From Phytophthora colocasiae (taxonomy: Eukaryota > Oomycota > Peronosporomycetes > Peronosporales > Peronosporaceae), in assembly GCA_018806915.1 (NCBI GenBank), contig JAGKQI010000098.1:1674001-1738000 (forward strand): a stretch of 64,000 bases of DNA. The letters run 5' to 3'. Position 1 is the first letter of the stretch. Each line of letters begins with the position of its first letter. A program made the translations under genes and the position numbers. Under the pieces are notes generated by a model. That model was not told where the DNA came from and did no database searches. It saw nothing but the letters and a program-made list of their open reading frames with translations. Positions 23,991-32,549 of the stretch are shown piece by piece.

Positions 23991-24144
23991 GTTGCGATGG
24001 TAGAACGTAGAACTAACCCACACTGAGCTTTCATCAAAAAGTGAGTGCACTCCCCAACCACAATGAGCTGGTGAGATGCGCTGTCGCTATATTCAATAAC
24101 TAATAACATGCACCTGAATACCGGATCAAGCTCGGGTCTCTCTC

Positions 24145-25392
24145 TCAAGCCTTGAACTTCTGGTGCTTCTTACCTTTCTTCCGTTTGCTCTTGGCCTTCT
24201 TTGATCGGTTGCGGTTGCGCTTGCCAGGTGATGACCCACCACTACTCACTGGAGAACTCGCGTCCTTGTCTTCGGCCGATGCCTCCGTGTTTTCTGCTGG
24301 GACGTTAATCGAAAGAGACTCAGTCGACTCGATAGTTTCTGCTGGTGTGTCAAGTACCAATGGGGTCACGGCCTCATCAGCTGGAGCAGCCTTCACTACC
24401 GGACTGGATGCGATCGCTTCCCATGATGCAGGCGTCGCGTTGGGGCTCTTGGGCGAAGCAAGCGTCTCCGCACCCTTCTCTTCCTCAACTGAAGGCTCAT
24501 CGGTAGCTGTTTCAACGGGCTCAATCGGTTCTGCAGGAGTTTGTTCTTCTTCCTGCTCTTCCTCCTCGACAATGCTCTCTTCATCTTCAGTGGCAGCAGA
24601 AACTCGAACAACCTCTTTGTCTTTCGTTACGGCATCTTCGATATTGATCAGCTCAGGAGTACTCTGTGAAAGTGTCATCGACTGGGTCAACTCCACCTGA
24701 ACGTATTCCTCCTGCTCCAACGCAATAATGTTCTCCAGCGACTCCTGAAGCAATTCATCGGCAAATGCACTTGCAGTTTCAGAAGCGGCTTGAGCAGTGA
24801 TAAATTCCTCACTCAGTTTTCTTGCCACATCATCCAGCTCCTTCACGGCAGGCGAAGCCTCAACAACCTTTTCCGGGCTCTTAGCAACCTTCCTGGGGCT
24901 CTCCGATGCCTTGATGGGGCTCGCCGGTGCCTTCTTGGGACTCTCAACACTTTTCTTGGGGCTTGCAGGGGTTTTGATCGGGCTAGCAGGGGTCTCTTTT
25001 GGCAGTTTAACATCCACAGGCTCGGGAATCTTCTTGGGGCTCTCTACAACCTTTCCAGGGATCACAGTCGTCTTCTTGGGGCTCTCTGGTGTAGGTTTGG
25101 GTAGTTCATGAACCGGAGGTTCTACTTCCTTGACGTTCTGTACTGGGCTACTCTTGGGCGTCTCATTGACAACCTGCTTTGGAGCTGCCACCACCTTCTT
25201 GGGACTGTCAAGAACCTTATTGGGGCTTGCAGTGGATGGTTTAATCACTTCTGCAGTTCCCTTCACTCCAGAGTTGTTGTCAGTTGGCGTCTTCTTGCTC
25301 AACTGCAGGTAGTACAAGCCCATGGCGGCCATACTGACGGTGAGCAGACCCGTGACGAGCAGCAGCGCAGCATTCGAGTTCCCAGTCGCCAT
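24145..25392 (-). CDS. Membrane-anchored S/A-P-K-K repeat protein
   Basis: This is a 415-residue protein from the ATG at 25392 (MATGNSNAALLLVTG...). An in-frame ATG at 25560 would add 56 residues of unlikely composition, so I prefer the internal start. Residues 5-27 form a hydrophobic signal anchor. It is followed by about 150 residues with more than ten degenerate copies of (E/A)SP(K/I)K, such as ESPKKTTV, ASPIKTPASPKK and ESPRKVAK. A central acidic Glu/Ala/Thr-rich region comes next, and the end is strongly basic (KRNRNRSKKAKSKRKKGKKHQKF). Each repeat is a potential proline-directed kinase site, as in histone H1 tails. No catalytic domain is visible. The basic end could bind RNA, ribosomes or acidic lipids. 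The family is not recognised. Confidence 0.75.
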   Translation of the reverse strand: MATGNSNAALLLVTGLLTVSMAAMGLYYLQLSKKTPTDNNSGVKGTAEVIKPSTASPNKVLDSPKKVVAAPKQVVNETPKSSPVQNVKEVEPPVHELPKPTPESPKKTTVIPGKVVESPKKIPEPVDVKLPKETPASPIKTPASPKKSVESPKKAPASPIKASESPRKVAKSPEKVVEASPAVKELDDVARKLSEEFITAQAASETASAFADELLQESLENIIALEQEEYVQVELTQSMTLSQSTPELINIEDAVTKDKEVVRVSAATEDEESIVEEEEQEEEQTPAEPIEPVETATDEPSVEEEKGAETLASPKSPNATPASWEAIASSPVVKAAPADEAVTPLVLDTPAETIESTESLSINVPAENTEASAEDKDASSPVSSGGSSPGKRNRNRSKKAKSKRKKGKKHQKFKA

Positions 25393-25761
25393 TCTAATTG
25401 ACTTAATTCCGCTGGTGGGTGGCTCGGAGCGAGGGAAATTGACGGACGGGTCTCTTGCGGCCTTCTGAGCCACCGCTTTGCAAGATACCGGCGGTATGAT
25501 TGGCCACCATTCATGGGACCAGTTGTGGCACAACTTGTGCAAAGGCACGTAGCCAAACATCCTGCAACTTGCAAGCTGCAGGAAGGACGAGGTGCTCGTA
25601 GTATGGTAGTTTGGGGTGTACTGTAGAATGAATGCTCATGATACTAAACACGTCATGGTCGTAAACTACGTTGGCACATCGCACGAGCTTCAAGTGAACT
25701 ACAGTAAGTGCGTGAAATTCGATAGACAAACTCTTTTGCTGCTGCCATGTACTATACATTA
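25393..25761. other. Intergenic gap between two minus-strand genes
   Basis: This is the 5' flank of the S/A-P-K-K repeat gene and the 3' flank of the phosphatase gene. No other gene is supported. Confidence 0.5.
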
Positions 25762-27665
25762 TCAGATTTCGTCGCCAACGAGGTCCCAGAAAGCCACAGG
25801 TTCCTGTCCTTGCCTCACCGTATCACACTTGGCTGGGAAGGCCTCGTAGCGCTGCAGGATCTGGGCACCACGCTCAGCAACGTCCACTTGGTCGTCATTG
25901 ACGTCGGTGCCACACCAAACGAACATATAGTCTGCACACGCCACAATCAAGCACAGTTCGCCGATATCCTTGGTCGGATCTCGGAAGAAGTTCTCGGTGA
26001 TAGCTGGTAGGGGCCCGACAAACAGGGGATTCGTGGCCGCCACAAAGCCGCTGTAGTCGCTGCTCTTGTCCACTTTAGTGTACGCTACATCCATCCGATA
26101 AACGATCGTGCACTGGAACTTGAGTCTCCCTTCCGGATGGAGCTGCTCCCATTCAGTCAACTGAAAGATGAAACCAGCATTCGGATCCACAATGGGGCGA
26201 GACTGACGGACGAAGTCCAGTGTCTTGTACATGCTCATATTCTTGTACCACATCAAGTACGCGATTGCCACTGTTGGGGAGCGAGAAATCCCCTTGATGC
26301 AGTGCAAGAAGATCCGTCCGCCGCTCTCACGAGCTCGCTCGATGAAGTCAAACATACTATAAAAGTATCTCGCAATGTCTTGCGACGAATGGTCCCGCAG
26401 TCTGATGTTGAAGTAGCAGAACGCCTCTGGGAACGACGCTGGAGCTACACTCGCCGCGCAGTTAATGACGTGCGTAATGCCGTTCTGGAGCAACAACGAC
26501 TTGTTCTTGGCAGCAACAGCCCCACCAATGTACAGGAAATCTGTCAGCTTGGAACATGTAGCAGCCTGGTCGTTCCGTCGCTTCGATGCACCCGTCGTAG
26601 TGGCGCCCGGGTCAAAGTTTGCATGATCAACCTGCGATAAGTCCAACGACAAGTTACCCGGATTCCGACTGCGGCGTTGCTGAGGCGGATACATCCGTTT
26701 TGGAGCGTTCACGTTGCTTCGAGGAAGCACACTGAGCGGTGGAGTAGATGACGTTGACGAGGACGAAGACGAAGATCCAGCGCTGGTATTGCTTCGAGTC
26801 TCCAGGTTCATCTCAATAGACAGTGACGCTCGCTTGTCAGATGGAGAGCCACTAGCGAAGTGAGTGCCATCAGACACGCCCAGAGAGCGCTTTCTCGCTT
26901 GTGTAAGAGAAGGCGTCCAGTTGCCAGGTGAAGCAGTAGCGCCTGCCTTGCTCTGCGTAAAGCCCTGCTGGCTGCAAACTCGCTTGTTCGGCGTCGGTGG
27001 AGTAAACATGACACAGCTGTCCGCTTGCCGTGGAAGTGTCGTGTTGTTGTTGGAGCTCCTGCAGACGAATGCTGGAGACGTTGACGTCGGACCTGAACAA
27101 TTTCGTAGTGGCAACAAAAACGTCAGTGAAAGGCACGATCGGCACCGAGAGCTGGATTTTCCATGATGAACAGCTCGTCCCTTACCTCTTGAGACGCTTG
27201 ATGGCCACGTCTCGTCATCCAAGAACGGATTGCGGTGCATTCCTGGCGATGGACACAGTGTCGGTGTCGGACAGACTTTAACTGGAGCAGGACTCTGTCC
27301 GTCCGTCGCTTCTTCAGCAGTCAGCAACTCTCCGAAAGCCTTTGAACTAGTCGCAACAAGCATTAGTTGCACAATTCTCTCCCCAATAAAATTTTTAGAG
27401 AAATGTACATTTTTCCGTCGGAGTAACAGCGTGTAAGTGACGGAGGTTCCGCCGTAGCACGACGACGAACCTTAGTGTGGGAGTCAATTGGTGGGAGAGC
27501 GTCAGCATTAGACCGAAAAGGTTTGTAGCTGTTGGAAGCTGCAGTAGGAGAACAGGAAGGCGATGACGACGCTGAGAGCGAGAAAATCGAGTGAGTCTCG
27601 AGCTTCCGCTTGGCGTTGGAGCTTTCTCCATTGCCACTTGAGGCAGCAACAGGTGCAAGTTCCAT
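25762..27665 (-). CDS. MKP1-like dual-specificity phosphatase with gelsolin-like C-terminus
   Basis: Two exons, 27665-27409 and 27346-25762, flank a 62-bp phase-2 intron with a CTAAT branch-like site; the product is 613 residues. The splice joins the serine-rich N-terminus (RCYSDGK) to SKAFGELLTAEE, replacing a start that would otherwise need the ATG at 27363. The dual-specificity domain (about 310-470) begins LTDFLYIGGA, has the general-acid loop RLRDHSSQD and the catalytic HCIKGISRS (HCx5R, about 432-440). Such enzymes dephosphorylate both Thr and Tyr of MAP kinases. The C-terminal 140 residues (NPLFVGPLPAI, LIVACADYMFVWCG, VAFWDLVGDE) resemble a gelsolin fold. A phosphatase-gelsolin order is known from plant MKP1. 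The N-terminus has many Ser-Pro sites that could be MAPK targets. Confidence is high for the phosphatase and moderate for the gelsolin call. Confidence 0.85.
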
Positions 27666-28277
27666 TGGATTTAGTCGATGGCCACTTCAACTTGCGCGTA
27701 GGTGGCCGGCAGACGGGGGAAGTGCTTGTTCCTCGTGCGTAAGCTCTTCTTAGTCGGATCCAGCGGCGTCGCAAGAGCTAAAGCGAGAGTCTTGGCCTCC
27801 GTCTCGTGTGCAGAGGGGGCTGGAAGGAGTTTTAAAACGATTACCTAAGTTTTGTTGGAAGAGACATAATGGAGTCCTAGTGAAAGGGAGGAGGTGACCA
27901 TGTCATCGCAGCTGCGACCGGTAGTGGCCATTGAGCAAGAAACGCTTCACTCTGGACACTTTTCCTGGCCTTAGGGCTCAGTAAGTTACTGAGCAATGCA
28001 ACTAAAATACATGAACGGAAGACGAACACCCAGGAAAGCGAGGCTTCAACTTCGTCTGAGTTTCACTTTTGGACAGAACAATGCTTTTTCTCTCCAACGG
28101 AACATGAAAAGTAGCCTGATAGTTCAACTGAGGACAGGCACAGCTTCTGGCTTCAATTGGAGTATCTTCACCACCACTCTTGATCTCCTCTTCCAACCAT
28201 TTCCATCGCTTCATCCTTTGAACCCGCAAGACGATCCCTTCCTTCCTCACTTCAACCTTCAACAAACCGACCTGCTC
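27666..28277. other. Intergenic, nothing recognised
   Basis: This is the 5' flank of the phosphatase gene and the 3' flank of the next minus-strand gene. Frames here overlap on both strands without recognisable domains. Confidence 0.5.
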
Positions 28278-28316
28278 TCTCCGTTGTGTTCGTTTGGCAA
28301 ACGAACACAACGGAGA
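28278..28316. repeat. Perfect 18-bp hairpin downstream of the EDC1/PNRC-like gene
   Basis: The arm TCTCCGTTGTGTTCGTTT (28278-28295) is followed by the 3-nt loop GGC and its exact reverse complement (28299-28316). It lies 65 to 103 nt beyond the stop codon at 28381 on the minus strand, so it would form a strong stem-loop in that gene's 3' UTR if transcription reaches it. Confidence 0.85.
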
Positions 28317-28380
28317 CGAAACGATTTGTTTGGTCTCCGCACTCTGGTTCCCTCGACTGCCCAGTCACCTCTCTTCCAGG

Positions 28381-29367
28381 TTAACCTCCGCCAATATTCA
28401 GCATCCTCCGAAGATCTTGAGTCATGGATACCTCTATGGACATCTGAGCTTGGGTCGTCACTTCCGGAGGTGCAGTTGGCATTGGAGGCAACGGGGGCTG
28501 CGATGAATGCGAAGGAGGTAGTCCTGGAGGAAGTGGTGGTGCAATTGACACACCTCCGTGCTCAGCAGGAGGTGGCGTAGGCGGAAGAGGGGGTGCTGGA
28601 GCTTTCACAGAGGAATAGCTATTGCTATTGCCGTTGCTTGCATTTCCCATCGGCTTGGAGAGAAATGGCGGCATCGGTAAATCAGCGGGGTCAGGAGATG
28701 ACTGGAATGCCGACCAGGCCCATTTCCCAGAAGAGGATAATTGCTCCTTCTGCTTGCCATTACGCGATTGCTGGCTGTTGTTTCCATTGCTGTTGGCACC
28801 CTTGGTTTTACCATTCTTGGTCGATGCAGTGGCCGCTGTTGATGCATCTTCGGCTCCTTCTTTGTCCTTCCGTCGCCGCGCTGGTGTATTGGGTCGACTC
28901 TTTTGTTTAGATCCCCGTTTGGTAGAACTGCTGCGCGTAGTAGCGCTGTCATCTGTAGAAGATCGCATTAATAACCAAACAGCGAGCTTCAGTAATGACA
29001 TTCCCTGTTGCAAAGCTAAACATTGCCATTGTATACCTGCAGTAGCTTGTACTGGATTTCCATTTGCAGCCATAGAGTTGATTTGTTCTGGAGCACTGCT
29101 AGACAACATCATGGAGGGTGTGAGCAGTAGTTTACTGCCGCTGTCCGTTCTGGATTCCCGGTTTGCAATTGACACTGGATTGGACACAGCTCCCTGCTGC
29201 TCTGAAGGGTACACGAAGTAGCCTAGTTCTTTATCCCAGACGCGCGCATCGACGTCCATATCCTCCCTCTCATCATTTCCCTCTGCGAGTTCCAGCGAAT
29301 CGTTGACATTATCGTCACTGTCAAAAAATGGCACCAATGGGCGCCCAACGAGATCTCGTGACGCCAT
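28381..29367 (-). CDS. EDC1/PNRC-like low-complexity protein, possible decapping cofactor
   Basis: A 328-residue single-exon protein starts at the ATG at 29367. It begins with an acidic region (FFDSDDNVNDSLELAEG). A hydrophobic-leaning helix (about 115-135) and a basic Ser/Asn-rich centre follow. At about 217-240 it has WAWSAFQSSPDPADLPMPPF. This resembles the aromatic-then-proline linear motif of EDC1/PNRC proteins (FxxxxFSxxPSPxxLPxPxF), which in yeast and animals binds Dcp1 and stimulates mRNA decapping. A polyproline segment then leads to a final amphipathic end, MTQDLRRMLNIGGG. No folded catalytic domain is visible. The motif match is my reading and is short, so the assignment is tentative. 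Confidence 0.65.
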   Translation of the reverse strand: MASRDLVGRPLVPFFDSDDNVNDSLELAEGNDEREDMDVDARVWDKELGYFVYPSEQQGAVSNPVSIANRESRTDSGSKLLLTPSMMLSSSAPEQINSMAANGNPVQATAGIQWQCLALQQGMSLLKLAVWLLMRSSTDDSATTRSSSTKRGSKQKSRPNTPARRRKDKEGAEDASTAATASTKNGKTKGANSNGNNSQQSRNGKQKEQLSSSGKWAWSAFQSSPDPADLPMPPFLSKPMGNASNGNSNSYSSVKAPAPPLPPTPPPAEHGGVSIAPPLPPGLPPSHSSQPPLPPMPTAPPEVTTQAQMSIEVSMTQDLRRMLNIGGG

Positions 29368-29466
29368 GTAGTCTCAGACTGTAGTGGGGGGTATTAAGAA
29401 AATGTACAAACTACAGTGATAATGCACAGATTGGATACGTTCGACTTGTAGAAGCTGAAATGAAGA

Positions 29467-29655
29467 TCAAAGCTCGGATTCCGATGCAACTTGATCTTCT
29501 TCGTGTGGTGATGGGCTTCGATTCCGTCGGGGGCTCGTGGGGGTGGCGTACACAGCGCTGTCTTGAAGTGTCTTGCGCCTGTGCTCTGCTCGGCTTCTTC
29601 CCGTTTTGGAGACTGAGCGATTTGGGGAGAATACGTTACAGGAGATTTCTGTCAT
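29467..29655 (-). CDS. Possible small basic protein, 62 residues
   Basis: An ATG-initiated frame at 29655 encodes MTEISCNVFSPNRSVSK..., rich in Ser, Arg and Pro (TSPRRNRSPSPHEED), ending EL. It has no signal peptide or domain. It lies between two clear minus-strand genes and could be a real short gene or chance. Confidence 0.3.
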   Translation of the reverse strand: MTEISCNVFSPNRSVSKTGRSRAEHRRKTLQDSAVYATPTSPRRNRSPSPHEEDQVASESEL

Positions 29656-29764
29656 TTTGATTCGTCAAAATTACAATAACAATCTGTAAAATCACTACAG
29701 TATCTGACAATTTGCAAGAAAAACAGGTTGTTAACCATAAATTCGATCAGGTCAGGCTCCAGGG

Positions 29765-31257
29765 TCAAGTGCTCATAATTTGCGGGAGGAAATACTTATC
29801 CACAAGGCCCAGCAGAAACTCGATGGAGAATCGTAGATGGTCTCCGTCCGTGGTGAGGAAGTGAACCTTGCCTGCTTTATCAAGTGTCTGCAGACCGAAC
29901 AGGTCTTCCTGGTACCATCGCGTCTCGTTGAAATTTAAGATCTCCTTGTACGGATCGCCGTCGCGGTACATGCCAAACCACTCTGATTCCTTCGGAAAGA
30001 CTTGCGTGTCCTTGTTGGCACGGACTAGTACAAGGTTCTGCAGCTTTGTGAAATTGTCCTTGTACGTTTGGTTAGTAAAATTCTTCTCATTGTTGATGTC
30101 CGGAAGGAATTGTGCTGTGTTTGGATAGTCAAAGAGTTAAAAAATCACCTCGTGATACTACTACTGTAGATGCACGTACCATGTTTCAGGTAAGCAGCAA
30201 CACGGAGAGGATCGCGATAGTAGTTCGCCTGAGCAATGCGCTCTGCAATGTAGGAACCCAACCTGTTAGTAGTTGCACAGCACCCAATATCATACAACAG
30301 TTCGCACCTTGGACACGTTTAGTGTACACAGCTTCGCCAATAAGCTGCAACAACAGACAAGATCGTTAGTGCCATACTCAAAGTGTCACAACCAGTGAGG
30401 CTTACCTTGTCAATTTCTTTGCAAATAAAATTGAGAGGAGAGCATCGCGGAAGGCCACCCACACCAGCAAGTGGTCCATGCATAGATATAAAATTGTAAA
30501 CTGGCGGGTCGTTGAAACGCTCAACGTATGCGCGGATCAGCAAGTTGCCCTGGTTCACCCATCATAGAAATGAGAATAAAATTGGGATTAACAGAATCGT
30601 CACCCCAACCCACCTGAGAGAACCCTGCTGCATTGAATCCGTTTGCTAATTGGGGATCCTATAAAAGCAGTCAAAGCGAGATCAGCAACTGAAGAAAAAG
30701 TTCCACCTGAGTCTCAACGGCATCACACCTCTCGAACGATCTTAGCAAACATCTCCGTCTGGTTATTCATGGTGACGAAGAAGCTATTCTGCACATCTTC
30801 CGCCACCGAGTTACCAAGTTGCACACTCGCCACATAAACTCCAAGGTGCTCCGCGATCGCCTAGGATATCGTTCCCCAAAGATCGTCAACGGAATACTCA
30901 TCCACATCGCTAACAACAATCAACCATTACCTTTTGGATACGCATCATGCCTCCATTGCCTGCAGCGTCACCCATACCATGCATCAGCACGACTGGTAAC
31001 GTCGTTTTCTGCTGGAACACCAGTGTCTCCTTCACCGCCTTCTCTTCCAACTGCAGTGGTTCTTGTTCCTCGAAATATGCCACCGACTCCTCGCTAATTA
31101 ACACGAACTGCAGCAGTACCAGCGCCGCTGTGACGGTCGCTACAATGAGCAGCAGTCGGTTGCTTCGCGCCATCTCTCTTGCCTCGTATTGACGCCGTAG
31201 GATCGGATTGGCACTCGCTTCCCCCTGTATCTGAGTGTCTTCTTCAAGCCATAGCAT
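29765..31257 (-). CDS. Palmitoyl-protein thioesterase, PPT1-like
   Basis: Seven exons were resolved: 31257-30931, 30860-30729, 30658-30614, 30549-30406, 30344-30308, 30242-30180 and 30114-29765. All phases agree, the introns are 55 to 70 bp, and the product is 365 residues. The enzyme removes palmitate from cysteines of S-acylated proteins, in lysosomes in animals. Family blocks are LPVVLMHGMGD, SVQLGNSVAEDVQNSFF, NGFNAAGFSQGNLLIRA, SMHGPLAGVGGLPRC, KESEWFGMY and TTDGDHLRF. The expected triad is present: Ser167 (GFSQG, with the G after the junction), Asp285 (NKD) and His342. Instead of a plain cleavable signal it has a hydrophobic helix at 35-54, so it may be a type II membrane protein unless translation begins at Met30. 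It is much more intron-rich than its neighbours. Its ATG lies only 130 bp from the divergent cyclophilin start. Confidence 0.93.
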
Positions 31258-31387
31258 GTCGATAAATACTAGTGACACTAAAGCCAGGGAATCAAAATCT
31301 AAGAGTAGCTTCTCGCTTAAATCCGAATGCGCGTCTGGCTGGAAATCGCTGAAAAAGCAGGGGCCAAAAGGAATTAGTGACCTGGGG

Positions 31388-32068
31388 ATGTCTGCGTTCG
31401 GTCGATCGAAGCTGGTGCGTAGCGCTGGAGATGCCATGGCGCGTGGTGGAGCGCGTGGATGGGGCTGGTACCACCGCTCGCTGGCCAAGATGAATGCGCC
31501 CGAGGCAGCACCTGTGGCTTATGACGCGGTGGTGCCTACGCCCGCGCAACCGCGTCCTCGTGCCTTTTTAGACATCAGTATTGGCGGTGCTTCGGCTGAG
31601 CGGATCGTGGTGGAACTGGCCAAGGATATTGTGCCGCAGACGTCCACCAACTTCCTGAAGATGTGTACGGACGGCTTCAAGTCGAAGGCTCTGGGCTCCG
31701 GCTCGTACAAGAACTCCAAGTTCCACAACGTGACCAAGGGCACGTACGTCGTTGGTGGCGACGTGCTGCATGGCGACGGCACGGGCGGCCACGCTGCACT
31801 GGAGGAGAACCAGCGTTACTTTGACGACGAGAACTACGCGCTGCAGTTCTCGGAGGAGGGCGTGCTCGGCATGGCTAACGCCGGTATCAACAAGAATGCC
31901 TCGCAGTTCTTCATCTCCCTCAAGCCGCTGCCACACCTCAACGGCCGCAACGTCGCGTTCGGCAAGATCGTGGAGGGTAAGAGTGTGTTAAAGAATATTG
32001 AGGGCATCTACTGTGTGAAGAACAAGCCGCTGACGGACATTGAGATCGTCGACTGCGGCGTTCTGTAA
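31388..32068 (+). CDS. Cyclophilin-fold protein, likely organelle-targeted
   Basis: This is a 226-residue protein from the ATG at 31388. The first 35 residues (MSAFGRSKLVRSAGDAMARGG...) are Arg/Ser/Ala-rich without acids except one, typical of a mitochondrial presequence. An upstream in-frame ATG at 31256 would overlap the start of the divergent thioesterase gene and is less likely. The cyclophilin fold is clear from VVELAKDIVPQTSTNFLKMC, VGGDV, GVLGMANAGINKNASQFFI and NGRNVAFGKIVEG. However, active-site positions differ from cyclophilin A: FHR is FHN (112-114, catalytic Arg lost), the GFMxQGG segment is GTYVVGG, and the Trp of the cyclosporin pocket is His183. Prolyl isomerase activity is therefore doubtful; it may act as a chaperone or scaffold. 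Confidence 0.88.
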   Translation: MSAFGRSKLVRSAGDAMARGGARGWGWYHRSLAKMNAPEAAPVAYDAVVPTPAQPRPRAFLDISIGGASAERIVVELAKDIVPQTSTNFLKMCTDGFKSKALGSGSYKNSKFHNVTKGTYVVGGDVLHGDGTGGHAALEENQRYFDDENYALQFSEEGVLGMANAGINKNASQFFISLKPLPHLNGRNVAFGKIVEGKSVLKNIEGIYCVKNKPLTDIEIVDCGVL

Positions 32069-32549
32069 GCAAAGGCTTTCGAGAAACAGGCAGGTACAGG
32101 AGAAAAAGGTGCTGACAAAGAGCTTGTGGACTAATAGAAGAAACACGATGCGTGCCAGCGCTGTAACTCAGACTTTGCTTGTATGACTTCCAGATTTTAT
32201 TTTCCAGAAACACCGGCGCATGTAGCAACTTAAATGAGACCGTCATGGCTCGTGCATCACAATTCGTGAGGAGAAGCACAAGCTAATCATCACCATTGCA
32301 TTTCAAAGTCAGCCTGGACATTCTACGTCGAAGCCTCAAAGATCTTTATCGAGCAAGTGACCAGGCAAGCACAACACCGAGCACTCTTCAGTTTTCACAC
32401 TCTTTCTGTTTTCGGTTTAACTTCTTGTAAAATATCACACGCATGGAAAATATAAAGTGCCAACTTCCTCCCTCGCCACTCACCATGACACGACCGCGCT
32501 ATTCACCCCTAGGTAGCTTCTTGACGAAAGATTCATACTGGCAGCATGT
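32069..32549. other. Convergent 3' intergenic region
   Basis: It separates the 3' ends of the cyclophilin (plus) and isocitrate lyase (minus) genes. No gene or RNA was seen. Confidence 0.5.

Noticed and set aside
24152..25401. Long plus-strand Ser/Leu-rich frames opposite the S/A-P-K-K repeat gene
   Set aside because: They are antisense shadows of the repeat codons; two different frames are equally open.
25393..25560. 56-residue extension of the S/A-P-K-K repeat protein
   Set aside because: It would bury the hydrophobic anchor behind a Trp/His/Cys-rich stretch of unlikely composition; read as 5' UTR.
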